Assembly (NCBI GenBank): GCA_006844765.1
Contig: SPJV01000074.1
Span: 1-64,000 of the forward strand
DNA length: 64,000 nt
Direction of reading: 5' to 3'
DNA from: Alphaproteobacteria bacterium
Lineage (GTDB): Bacteria > Pseudomonadota > Alphaproteobacteria > UBA8366 > Aestuariispiraceae
Part shown: positions 37,201 to 44,370 of the stretch, in pieces
Position numbering within the stretch: the first letter of the stretch is position 1
How the letters are laid out: every line of letters begins with the position of its first letter
Notes under the pieces: model-generated
Database searches by the model: none
What the model saw: only the letters and a program-made list of their open reading frames with translations
What the model was told of the DNA's origin: nothing
Position numbers and translations under genes: made by a program

Positions 37201-37779
37201 GCTTGCGCGCTCAAACGCCCGTTCGAATGCCGCAAAGCTCGACCCAGCGCCAAAACTAACCTTCAAGTCCGCGATACCAGCGCCAGGTGCCACGCCGACC
37301 GATCCAATTCCATCAATATTACCGGCGATCATACCCGCCACGGATGTTCCATGTCGTTCCGCAGCAGAAAGGTTTGGTTGTGAATCATTGTTGACCGCGT
37401 CCCAATCGAGATCAGATCTCAGATTGGCCGCCAGAGAGCTATGATTTGGGTCGACGCCTTCGTCGATCACTCCAACGACAACGCCGTTTCCTTGGTAGTC
37501 ATCCCAGACAGAGGTTACATTCAAATCTGTTTGTGGGTTGGACGAGTTCAATAAATGCCACTGCTGGGAAAACTCAGGGTCACCTGGAACGATTAACGTA
37601 TTGGGAACACCAAAAGCCTCATCGCCGCGAGCCCCAGTGGAAGTTTCTTTGCTATTGCTTTGATCAGTGCTGGCTTCGTGGTTAGAAATATCATGAGGTG
37701 AAGACACACCTACAGCCACCGGCATCGCACCGATCACATCGTCTTCATTCAAATTGCCCTTTTCCGGCCGATCTGTCAT
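31243..37779 (-). CDS. Giant secreted subtilase with cadherin-like and RTX repeats
   Basis: A 2178-aa protein. The S8 subtilisin domain (about 75-385) has all three catalytic residues: Asp106 (VIDEGVD), His143 (ERHGTSVAG) and a Ser near 317 (SGTSFASPAVAG). A proprotein-convertase P domain follows (about 410-535). Several cadherin-like repeats follow, each with the NE(x)A...DPDVGDTHSYSL pattern, and a Tandem-95 type repeat. At least three blocks of GGxGxDxLx RTX nonapeptides bind calcium. There is no signal peptide, and the C-terminus (after LQDWFGSSSD) resembles type I secretion substrates, so export by an ABC/HlyD/TolC system is expected; none is in this window. A GAGGGA ribosome site precedes the ATG. 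It is probably an adhesin or exoprotease at the cell surface. Confidence 0.92.
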   Translation of the reverse strand: MTDRPEKGNLNEDDVIGAMPVAVGVSSPHDISNHEASTDQSNSKETSTGARGDEAFGVPNTLIVPGDPEFSQQWHLLNSSNPQTDLNVTSVWDDYQGNGVVVGVIDEGVDPNHSSLAANLRSDLDWDAVNNDSQPNLSAAERHGTSVAGMIAGNIDGIGSVGVAPGAGIADLKVSFGAGSSFAAFERAFERASLHNLDIINNSWGYNGFFFDNFATSAFQRSGQLLTDYATNGRGGLGGVTVFAAGNGGLVGQNTNYHSFQNDRHLIAVGATDRFGNIASFSTPGASILVSAPGVETYTTDRVGSLGFASGDFASVSGTSFASPAVAGVVALLLEANPNLGARDVQDILAYSARNDGVNGGGFVTNGAGNWNGGGLTFSHNFGFGLADAHAAVRLAETWRQTSTFNNESSVSVTNTSNLTILNSGTVSRTLNLSSGIDIDTVTLDTDITHSYIGDLTITLTSPSGTVSTLVDRPGKGSGSTWGTGQDNIDFLLTSEAFRGEDSGGLWTVQISDAHSLDGGFLDSVTLAAYGDAGSQDDTYVFTDQYSSLASGSRSSTTDTGGNDILNLAAVTSAVTVDLAAGNFSFSGASHTLNGDFETVFGGDAGDILVGDATADELVGMRGADTLTGGAGADTLSGGRGDDVLSGGTGEDIAVYSGAFTDYSITLDNGAFVIADQTANRDGTDRLSGVEKAQFSDGLRDLATQPTLVLNTSSVAENLAAGTLVGTASVLSGGFETYAFSFTGAHTGDFTIDATTGQIRTVRALNHEEAATHTLVVRAAGSDATILEETVSIAVDDVNEVATGLSLSSTSIVENVAIGTSVGTVSVDGDPDVGDTHSYSLVDNAGGRFSINSSTGEITTAAVLDYESASSHGISIRATDSGGLSVDRTVFVSVADVNDAPDVEALSITLLGDAVFATGKISASDQEEDSLSYSISTQPDSGTVSIDQEGNFLYTAAVSAGTGQVDSFDVQVSDENGDVSLQNINVQRADVSSGTGQLEPVSHPSSVVGVQNGFGNIAVSPNSNSIVTAFFSNYTPASSPGVDRGAKGDLVVQKLNLDGTAASPVHVEGNQVFMEDYSQPSVVGLADGGFAVAWYGGWSQIPYQSSSGGGIEYRQFDAAGKIVRSHSVPGFQNTSYRYLQLNQGHNGEVLVAYAESTFSNVVLGEIQKDGSLAKYTTGVGQFSFGSTRGFDFDVTENGYVIAGKGPGSSQKVNIYDKSLGLISSSTVASPGELGIWAVDAAEAPDGTTVVAFVTRHGSNHAYQQEIFVRRVAQDGTEIGNPVSVAAGLSGINWPSEVDLVVDPSGNVHLAWNTGTQSIKRSFDSALSPLGDAHIVATGSAGDYHSRTNDLEFDRNGDLYIFETNEESPATIERKSYSQLSNGSYIGTNANELIVASSSDSNVSAGGGNDQLQGSEAADTLKGDAGNDIIKGNGGADTLTGGSGDDNIDGGAGVDVAVFTGNQADYTVTSTGNGLVVSHNNGGVDGTDTLVGVETGRFSDGDVSFGASLQLTGGLNINENVASGASVGQISAVDADGGTWAYSLTDDAGGSVVIDSATGAIATARSLDHETAATQTFTVQASSQSGETLTASYTLDVNDVNEAPGSLSGGFGTVKEFARIGAVVGAVGVQDDPDVGDTHTYSLSDDANGIFTIDSVTGVVKIATHPTGITADTLNLTAVVTDSGGLSATQSFSVAYQDLEASAPQASISRVLVRAGSDSHGSIGRFHAGAGIAEMELLTSPSNGTVTINDNGTFNYRAADGFSGLDSFTAQWIDGNGIASSQTVQVNVVDTAGMSGSLQGSSDADFFLGSQEADNVDGGGGNDALSGGGGDDVLNGGAGDDVFEGGDGDDTLNGGAGIDVADYSDSGNRVVANLATGVATIETISGAGSNEVSSSVGTQETDQLTSIEGLVGSAFNDELTGDAGNNVLSGGAGDDSLVGGAGGDAFRGGDGIDTADFSGADSRVSVDLIWGGGSHGYWGNVYGNNEAVGDSFVGVENAVGSNHADSLTGDNSANRLEGRDGDDVLNGRDGDDVLIGGAGNDLILAGSGNDIIEFSHGDGSDTISNAGMDGSTTDTLRFGGDLTQNDFWLSQEGNDLHIAMINCNDTVTLQDWFGSSSDSRMDRIEAGGQVLVESNVQQLVSAMASWSSANSGQDGGDLFDMPNDTDLSNALTTAWQPAT

Positions 37780-37998
37780 GCTTTTCCCTCACCAACTTTT
37801 TTGGATCGCCCAACCAGTTCCAGACATCCGCACCCACCGCAAATCAGCAATCAACAAAAACTGAACTAAACCTCTCTCGCACAACACCTGAGTTTCAGTT
37901 CCTAAATATAAACTACATGAACTCAATATACAACCAAAGCCCGCAAACCCTAAAGCAGGGGAAATTTCAAAACTAATCAAACGCCGAATGCTGCGCGC

Positions 37999-38804
37999 GG
38001 CACTGTCAGAGTAATCCGGCTTGAGCGTTTCATTGCGCAACCATAGCTTCGCCCGATGAAGAATCCATTCCGCTATTTCAACAGTTCGCCGGAAGTCATC
38101 CGACAGGCGGTCCTGATGTATATCCAGTATCCGCTGTCGTTACGGCAGGTCGAAGACCTACTGTTTGAGCGCGGTATCGACATCTGCCATGAGACAGTTC
38201 GGTATTGGTGGAACCGTTTTGGTCCGAAGTTCGCCGCAGAGATCAGAAAGAAGCGCATCCAACAACGAAACTTTTCTCTTTGGCGCTGGCATCTTGATGA
38301 GGTGTTCGTCCAAATCAACGGGGAAACTCATTACCTTTGGCGAGCCGTCGATCACGAAGGTGAGGTTCTAGAAGTCTATGCAACGAAACGCCGGGACAGA
38401 AAGGCCGCCTTGAGTTTCCTTAAGCGCGTGATGAAGCGCTATGGCCGCCCATCAGAGATCGTTACGGACCGACTTCGTTCGTATCGTGCTGCGATGAAGA
38501 TCCTTGGAAATGCTGAGCGCCAAGTTTACGGTGCTAGGCTCAACAATCGTGCCGAAAACTCACATCAGCCGTATCGACGACGCGAAGGAGCGATGTCGAA
38601 ATTCAAAGACATAAAGACGCTACAGAAATTCTCGTCCATCCACGCAAGCATTCACAACCACTTCAACCTCGAACGGCATTTGATAAACCGATTTGCATTC
38701 AGAATACGTCGGTCAAAAGCGTTGACCGATTGGAGAACATTGGCTGCATAGAATTTAGCATCCAGGTGTTGCGTTGGGTCCTTGGTGTTTTCTCTGACAG
38801 TGCC
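37999..38804 (+). mobile_element. IS6-family insertion sequence, copy 1
   Basis: An 806-bp element with terminal inverted repeats GGCACTGTCAGAG at 37999 and its complement ending at 38804. It holds one transposase gene. The 8-bp flanks (CTGCGCGC and CCTAAATG) do not match, so either the original duplication is lost or DNA on one side has been rearranged. The right end cuts a LuxR-type gene. Confidence 0.92.
38056..38751 (+). CDS. IS6-family transposase, copy 1
   Basis: A 231-aa DDE transposase of the IS6 family. The catalytic residues are likely Asp81 (HLDEVFVQ), Asp138 (IVTDRLRSY) and Glu167 (NNRAENSHQ). The N-terminal helix-turn-helix (LRQVEDLLFERGIDICHETV) is intact. It appears full length. 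It differs from copy 2 at about 24 of 231 residues, so the two are separate arrivals or an old duplication. Confidence 0.95.
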   Translation: MKNPFRYFNSSPEVIRQAVLMYIQYPLSLRQVEDLLFERGIDICHETVRYWWNRFGPKFAAEIRKKRIQQRNFSLWRWHLDEVFVQINGETHYLWRAVDHEGEVLEVYATKRRDRKAALSFLKRVMKRYGRPSEIVTDRLRSYRAAMKILGNAERQVYGARLNNRAENSHQPYRRREGAMSKFKDIKTLQKFSSIHASIHNHFNLERHLINRFAFRIRRSKALTDWRTLAA

Positions 38805-39092
38805 CCTAAATGCATTTTGCAGAACAGTATCGACCTTATTTAACCGCTCCTTGGAATATGCGGTTTCCCAGCCACTTGGAAGCGATGTGATACAGAGTGG
38901 CGGCTTGGTGTAGGTTTGAATACGTCTGGTTCCTGGGGCAGATAATGCTCCAGCGTGAAAAAAGGCATGCGGAACACCGATATCCTTGATGAATAACATC
39001 AAAGATCGTTCGACTTGGTAAATTGCCTTAGCGTTCGCTAAATTGTCTATAAGTCTATCTATTGGCACATTGCCAGTTGTTGGTTGTGACAT
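38805..39092 (-). pseudogene. LuxR-type autoinducer-binding domain, cut by IS6
   Basis: About 96 native residues remain, ending at NAFR where the IS6 inverted repeat begins. They look like the N-terminal acyl-homoserine-lactone binding domain of LuxR-type regulators, with the W...Y segment GWETAYSKERLNKVDTVL. The rest of that domain and the C-terminal DNA-binding domain are missing, so the gene is dead. The open frame reads on into the element as far as 38652. No cognate LuxI synthase is in the window. Confidence 0.7.
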
Positions 39093-39256
39093 TTCCCCCG
39101 CCTCTGCTGAGAAATTGAAGCAGCAGAACGCACCGAAAGCAAAGGTCTACAGCCCGAAACCAACTAAACCAGCCGGCCTGATGAATTATTGATAACGTGA
39201 GAGTTCAAAGTTTCGGGACCAACACGCGCGCGGAGACTAGGGATAGGCGTGCCTGA

Positions 39257-40062
39257 GGCACTGTCAGAGAAAGCGCCAAGGAAATAGCGTAACTCCTGGA
39301 TGCCAAATTCTAAGCAGCCAATAACCTCCAATCGGTCAACGCAGCTGACCGGCGTATTTTGAATGTAGATCGGTTTATCAAATGGCGTTCGAGGTTGAAG
39401 TGGTTATGTATGCTTGCGTGGATGGACGAGAATTTCTGTAGCGTCTTAACGTCTTTGAACTTCGACATCGCTCCTTCTCGTCGTCGAAACGGCTGATGTG
39501 AGTTCTCGGCACGATTGTTGAGCTTAGCGCCGCAAACCTGGCGCTCGGCATTTCCAAGGATCTTCATCGCAACACGATACGAACGAAGCCGATCTGTAAC
39601 GATCTCGGACGGGCGGCCGTAGCGCTTCATCGCGCGCTTAAGGAAACTCAAGGCAGCCTTTCGGTTCCGGCGTTTTGTCGCGTAGACTTCTAGAACCTCA
39701 CCTTCGTGATCGACGGCGCGCCAAAGGTAATGAGTTTCTCCGTTGATCTGGACGAACACCTCATCGATATGCCAACGCCACCGAGAATAACAGCCTTCTC
39801 GGATACGGTTCTTTTTGATCTCCAATGCGAACATTGGTCCGAACCGATTCCACCAATACCGCACTGTCTCGTGGCAGATGTCGATGCCGCGCTCGAACAG
39901 TAGGTCTTCGACCTGCCGTAGAGACAGCGGATATCGGATATACATCAAAACCGCCTGTCGGATAACTTCCGGCGAGCTGTTGAAGTAGCGGAAGGGATTC
40001 TTCATCGGGCGAAGCTAAGGCCGAACGTCAAAACGCTCAATCCGATTTAGTCTGACAGCGCC
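39257..40062 (-). mobile_element. IS6-family insertion sequence, copy 2
   Basis: An 806-bp element in the opposite orientation to copy 1. The left end is GGCACTGTCAGAG at 39257. The right end reads TCTGACAGCGCC and ends at 40062, with one change in the terminal repeat. The 8-bp flanks do not match. The two copies enclose the LuxR-type fragment and about 160 bp of other DNA. Confidence 0.9.
39310..40005 (-). CDS. IS6-family transposase, copy 2
   Basis: A 231-aa full-length IS6-family transposase with the same catalytic residues as copy 1 (WHIDEVF, IVTDRLRSY, NNRAENSHQ). Most differences from copy 1 cluster at residues 58-80, before the first catalytic Asp. Confidence 0.95.
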   Translation of the reverse strand: MKNPFRYFNSSPEVIRQAVLMYIRYPLSLRQVEDLLFERGIDICHETVRYWWNRFGPMFALEIKKNRIREGCYSRWRWHIDEVFVQINGETHYLWRAVDHEGEVLEVYATKRRNRKAALSFLKRAMKRYGRPSEIVTDRLRSYRVAMKILGNAERQVCGAKLNNRAENSHQPFRRREGAMSKFKDVKTLQKFSSIHASIHNHFNLERHLINRSTFKIRRSAALTDWRLLAA

Positions 40063-40311
40063 TTCCGGAGAGATGTCAGATTCAGAATACTCGGACTTTC
40101 TAGAAGCCTCTCTGATTGAATCAACAAGACCGCTTAGACCAGTGTCCGTCATCAAAACAAGATGAGCCAAATCCTCCAATACTAAACACGCTCATACGTC
40201 CCAAATCATTCGACGACGGACAGAGCTGTTAAAATAGCGGAAAGGATTTCTCATCGGAGGAAGCTAAGGCCGAGCGTCAATTCTCTCAAACCGATTTAGT
40301 CTGACAGTGCC
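40063..40311 (-). pseudogene. Gene fragment plus solo IS6 end
   Basis: The bases from about 40221 to 40311 closely resemble the right end of copy 2 (from about 39970), including the terminal TCTGACAGTGCC, and so form a third, solo IS6 end. Between it and copy 2, the minus strand has an open stretch of about 43 codons (LVLEDLAHLVLMTDTGLSGL and on) without a start. It looks like a fragment of a lost gene, of no recognisable family. Confidence 0.55.
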
Positions 40312-40650
40312 GTTCACTTTAAAAAGGCGATGATGGACTGTTACCCTCACTTGAAGTGAAGCAATGACCCGCTGATCGCTCATCGTTGCCATTTCGCAAC
40401 AGACTTCCTTTAAACAAGATCCATTAACCATGATATGCAAAATAAGTTATTATTGAGGTTGCGCGCGAGTGCGGTGCCTGTTATTTCGATAAGTAGTAGA
40501 GAGTGCTCGGAAGAGCTTCAGTTCGTAGGTACGAATAAATAAGTCACGTCGAATCGAAATCTTGTCGATTTCGCGGAGGGGGCGAGTTTAAAGTCCACGA
40601 ACGATCCGGAGCATTCGACGTTTGATTGTTCAGGTGAGAGGGAAGACAAC
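40312..40650. other. Upstream region of the barrel protein gene
   Basis: This 339-bp region between the solo IS6 end and the outer-membrane protein gene holds no supported gene. It must contain the promoter and a long leader. A strong ribosome site (GAGAGGGAAG) lies just before the ATG at 40651. Confidence 0.45.
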
Positions 40651-41712
40651 ATGAAACGTTTTTTATTTGGCGGAATAGTGGCTGGTGCCATCGCCCTTAG
40701 TAGTGCCAACGCCATGGCCCAAAGTTCCGTTGCAGACGATCAGGGACAAGCAAACAACCTTGTTACGTCTCAAACGTCCTCACAAGTTTCCGCGACGGTA
40801 GTAGCGCAAGTCAGCACCGGCGTTTCCGCTGCGATCGCTCCTCCAAGCGTGGGCATCTCTGCTCCTACGACAACCGGCAATGCAGGCACGATGCTATTTA
40901 GCTCCCGTCAAATGGTCGGGGAAGCAGCAGGTGGTCACGGCGACGCGCCGAAAGCTGGTATTTGGGTTCAAGCTGCCAATACCTGGGTTGACGGTGCCGA
41001 CACCGGTGGTGAATTCGATGGTACGGCCCTCGCGGGAACCTTGGGTGTAGATTATAAGGTTTCCGATCGTGTTGTGCTTGGTGTTGCATTTGGGATTGAA
41101 GACCTTGATATCGACACGGCGTTCAATAACGGTACCTTCGAAGGTAGCGGCTATTCGATCACGCCATATTTTGGGGCACGTATCGGCGATAAATGGTCGA
41201 TGTCTGCTTTGGTTGGGTTCTCCGATGTTGAGTACGACACTACCTCTAACAATGGTGCTACGACGTCTTCGTTTGACGCATCTCGCATAATGGGCGCGAT
41301 CAACGTTGAAGGTAACTATGGCAAAGGAAAAGTCCGGATTTCACCGCGTGTCGGCGTAATGTACATGACCGAAGATCAGGATGGTTTCACCGACTCTGCC
41401 GGTACCGTATCTGCGGGTAACACGATTGATCTCGGTCGGGCCAGTGCCGGCGCGACGATCGGATACAACACTGGTCGTGTAGAACCCTACGCACGTGGAA
41501 TGTTGGAATACGATTTCGTCAAGGAAGACGCCGTCGCTCTTGGCAATGGTAATTTCTCCAGCGACGACGAGTTTGGTTTGAACGCAGCGGTTGGTTTCAA
41601 CTTCGGTCTTGGTCACGGCTTCTCCGGAAATATTGAAGGCTCGAGTGGCTCGATCTTCCGTGAGAACTTGGATACCTATACACTGAGTGCACGTCTCCGT
41701 TACAAATGGTGA
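40651..41712 (+). CDS. Autotransporter-type outer-membrane beta-barrel protein
   Basis: A 353-aa protein with a signal peptide (KRFLFGGIVAGAIALSSANAMA, cut before QSS). A short Ser/Thr/Val-rich passenger (about 25-105) follows, then a beta-barrel of about 245 residues with alternating strands, ending in YTLSARLRYKW. The terminal aromatic residue is the outer-membrane insertion signal. The barrel matches the autotransporter/OmpA-like surface barrel class (ANTWVDGADTGGEFDGTALA, then LGVDYKVSDRVVLGVAFG). A strong GAGAGGGAAG ribosome site and a good terminator suggest high, single-gene expression. Confidence 0.88.
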   Translation: MKRFLFGGIVAGAIALSSANAMAQSSVADDQGQANNLVTSQTSSQVSATVVAQVSTGVSAAIAPPSVGISAPTTTGNAGTMLFSSRQMVGEAAGGHGDAPKAGIWVQAANTWVDGADTGGEFDGTALAGTLGVDYKVSDRVVLGVAFGIEDLDIDTAFNNGTFEGSGYSITPYFGARIGDKWSMSALVGFSDVEYDTTSNNGATTSSFDASRIMGAINVEGNYGKGKVRISPRVGVMYMTEDQDGFTDSAGTVSAGNTIDLGRASAGATIGYNTGRVEPYARGMLEYDFVKEDAVALGNGNFSSDDEFGLNAAVGFNFGLGHGFSGNIEGSSGSIFRENLDTYTLSARLRYKW

Positions 41713-41763
41713 CATGATGCTCGTTCCCTCGACCGCAGGATGACCTGACGTTCTGCACAAAAG

Positions 41764-41794
41764 AAAAGCCCCGCCGACTTGGCGGGGCTTTTTT
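41764..41794 (+). terminator. Rho-independent terminator after the barrel gene
   Basis: A perfect 12-bp stem, AAAAGCCCCGCC at 41764-41775 with GGCGGGGCTTTT at 41781-41792, encloses a 5-nt loop and ends in a T-run. It lies 52 nt after the stop codon. Confidence 0.95.
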
Positions 41795-41898
41795 GTGTGT
41801 CGTCGGCGTTGTGTGGACCTTGTGTTACTTAAGAAAGCGCACTTCCCCTAGCGTACATTGTTGGACTTGTCTTAAAAAAGTAGACACGACCGTGCTCT

Positions 41899-42759
41899 TT
41901 AAGCGGCTAGATTTTCGTACGCCATTGGGCTGATGTTGCAAAGTGTCGAATGTCTTTGTTTCCGGTTATAGAAGTTCATGATGTACTCATTGATGGTTCT
42001 TTCTGCTTGTTCACGACTTTCAAACTTTACGCGCCATACCAGTTCAGCCTTCAAGGTCTTGAAGAAGGCTTCCACGACAGCATTTTCGTAACAATTTCCT
42101 ATGCCTGACATAGACGCCAGGACGCCATACTGCTTCAGCGTCATCTGATATTCTGTCGCCATATATTGGCTGCCACAGTCTGTGTGATGAATCAGGCCTG
42201 GCTCTGGTCGTCTGAGGGCAATCGCCATCTTCAGGGCCTGTAATGCCAGATCCTGCTTCATGCGGTCAATTATGCGCCAACCCACAATGCGTCGGCTGTA
42301 GGGATCCATTACAACGGCCAGATAAATCCAGCCCCGGATGGTGGCGATGTAGGATAGGTCAACGACCCACTTCTCATTGGGCCTTACAGCTGTGAAGTCC
42401 TGTTCCAACAAGTTGGGTGCATAGCCAAAGGATGGCGCAGGCCCTTGACGCTGATACCATTTCTTCCGGCTACGGATAGCCTGGATGCCATTTTCCCGCA
42501 TCAGACGGCCAATCCGGGTGTGACCAACGACCCAGCCTTTCTCCTTCAGTTCCTCAACCATCCGGGGACGGCCATAGGAATAATGGCTGCTTTCAAACTC
42601 AGCCCTGATAGGGGCCAGCAACACCGTCTCTTCCGTGGCGCGTTTGCTGGCAGGACGACTGCTCCAGGCATAATAGCCAGAACGGGAGACCGCCAGTATA
42701 CTGCACAGACGGCTCACCTGATGATACTCCTTCTCCGCATCGATAAATCGGTAGCGCAT
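41899..42759 (-). CDS. IS3-family transposase OrfB
   Basis: A 286-aa integrase-core protein with an HTH_21 segment (YSYGRPRMVEELKEKGW). Catalytic acidic residues are in KWVVDLSYI, LIHHTDCGSQY and NAVVEAFFKTLK. Its ATG overlaps the expected orfA stop (TAATG), and an A7 slippery run lies about 30 nt upstream (42789-42795), the usual frameshift arrangement. Confidence 0.93.
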   Translation of the reverse strand: MRYRFIDAEKEYHQVSRLCSILAVSRSGYYAWSSRPASKRATEETVLLAPIRAEFESSHYSYGRPRMVEELKEKGWVVGHTRIGRLMRENGIQAIRSRKKWYQRQGPAPSFGYAPNLLEQDFTAVRPNEKWVVDLSYIATIRGWIYLAVVMDPYSRRIVGWRIIDRMKQDLALQALKMAIALRRPEPGLIHHTDCGSQYMATEYQMTLKQYGVLASMSGIGNCYENAVVEAFFKTLKAELVWRVKFESREQAERTINEYIMNFYNRKQRHSTLCNISPMAYENLAA

Positions 42760-43062
42760 TATTTTTGGCTCGCGAAGAAGGCCGTTGCTTTTTTTAAGAT
42801 GTCGCGCTCCTCACGCAGGATCTTGTTCTCTTGGCGGGGAGCCGGGTAAGCTCTCGCTGCACGCCCTCAGCACCTCCCAAGGGCTCACTGGCGTCTTTCT
42901 GGTCCCGCCGATACTGGGTTTGATCCATTTGCCGAGGGTCGACTTGCCGATCCCCAAATCAGCGGCAACCGCTTCCCTGGGCAAACCGCTGGTAAGGGCA
43001 AGCTTTACTGCTTCACGCTTGAAGTCTGATGAATGTCTCTTGTGGGCCATATATTCCTCCAA
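42759..43062 (-). pseudogene. IS3-family OrfA, frameshifted
   Basis: The first part (HSSDFKREAVKLALTSG, then KSTLGKWIKPS) is a normal OrfA helix-turn-helix. The expected remainder is found in other frames: RRDQKDASEPL and GVQRELTRL in one, and ENKILREERDILKKATAFFA in another. At least two indels, near 42910 and 42840, therefore break the gene, and the first frame stops at 42811 before the slippery run. Confidence 0.75.
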
Positions 43063-43115
43063 TCAGTATTCCTAAATCTGTTGAAGGTCGTGTCCACTTT
43101 TTTAAAACAAGTCCA

Positions 43116-43407
43116 CTTCACCCATCGGCTTACTGTCATCATCTCTCGTAACCATACTCCCGTTCCTTCCTCTCTGGAGAAAGGAGCCGTCGATTCCTAA
43201 ATGTGCGAAAGAGTTTTTACGTTATCCATTACCACAATCACCGCACGCATCAGGGTAAAATCTGCGAAGGCAGAGCGCCAACGCAGACACTGAGCGACGG
43301 AAAACGAATCTGGAAGGAAAAATTCATAGGCTGAATTTGAACTGACGGAGACCGCGTCAAAATCGGTGACCGTCAGATTAGCTCTGAACTATTTCAGTTT
43401 AGAGCCG
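43116..43407. other. Gap between IS3 end and propeller pseudogene
   Basis: This 292-bp stretch follows the IS3 element. I see no gene, tRNA or clear terminator in it. Confidence 0.35.
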
Positions 43408-44062
43408 TCAGCTTTTCGCCATCTCACAAATCGGCACGACTTGCATACCGTCTTTACCAGACACGCACAGCGCCCCTCCAACCTTATCGAAGCTCAAGGC
43501 GTTTGAACCTTTGCTCAAATTCGCGATCAGCGCGTCCTGCCCAGCACGCGAAATCTTGACACGCCCGTCACCTAAAAAAACGGTGATCGTGTTTCCATCG
43601 TTCGAAATCGCGCTTGTGCCCGCAATAGTCTGGGGAAACTTGTGAGTTACCGTTCCTGACATAAACTCAACAACATAGAAATTTCCGTCGGCGTCACCAA
43701 CTACCGCGCGGCTTCCATCGCGTGCCCATTTGACGTCCGTCAAGGCGACATTAGAGATGTCGCTATGTAGTACCTTACGGACTTGATCGGCAGACCAAAC
43801 CGACACTACCCCCTTGAAGGCCATTCACCAATAGTGTCCGTTGATAGGCGGAGGACGAAGCAACAATAGGGACGACTTGAGCACTGTCGACCGTCAAAGT
43901 GGGATTTAGAGCTTCGCGAATGTTGCCGTGAATGGCCTCAATAACCGCTTGTGTTGTCGCACCGGACACGGCTTCCATCATAAAGCCCATCTGTGCCGCA
44001 ACCGGCACAGATGGTAGTGACAGCGTCAAGGCAAGTGCAAAGGTTCTCCCGCGCATATCCAT
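43408..44062 (-). pseudogene. Exported WD40-like propeller protein, frameshifted
   Basis: Two overlapping frames belong together. The first (from 44062) has a signal peptide (TFALALTLSLPSVPVAAQMG) and runs to YQRTLLVN. The second continues from about 43824 with FKGVVSVWSADQVRKVLHSD and two WD40-type blades (VKWARDGSRAVVGDADG and SAISNDGNTITVFLGDG). A one-base indel near 43820 separates them. Even joined, the product (about 215 aa) is too short for a full propeller, so it may have been shortened before. Confidence 0.6.
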
Positions 44063-44370
44063 ACACTCCCGTGCTTTTGAACGACCCTCCCAGGCAGTTC
44101 ATGCTACCAGATCAAACGATGAACCACTAGCGCTTAATCCGAGTAACCATATTTCTGCCGGATTCGCTGTTTACAAATACAAATCGAATGGGTGCCAATT
44201 CACGCACGGTATTGCCTTCCAGAGCGGGCATGGCAGAATGCGCCTTATCAGATACTTTCAAACGTAAGCACTCGATTGTGAAAGTTCAGTGAAAAAGTGG
44301 CAGCGATGTTATTGGCATGCTCCTGGCATCTTGTTTTCATTACCTCCTCGGAGCGTCCAGGGAAATACTC
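44063..44370. other. Promoter region of the polysaccharide locus
   Basis: This 308-bp gap lies between the divergent propeller pseudogene and the first gene of the polysaccharide locus. No gene is seen. An AGGGA site precedes the ATG at 44371. Confidence 0.4.

Larger units (their letters stand above)
41862..43115 (-). mobile_element. IS3-family insertion sequence with broken orfA
   Basis: A 1254-bp element with long imperfect inverted repeats: TGGACTTGTCTTAAAAAAGT at 41862 and the matching complement ending in GTCCA at 43115. It carries a full orfB, but its orfA is frameshifted, so it is probably not able to move alone. No target duplication is visible at the ends. Confidence 0.88.

Noticed and set aside
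37999..40062. The two IS6 copies as a composite transposon carrying the LuxR-type gene
   Set aside because: The copies differ by about 10% at protein level, the enclosed gene is cut, and the outer flanks do not match.
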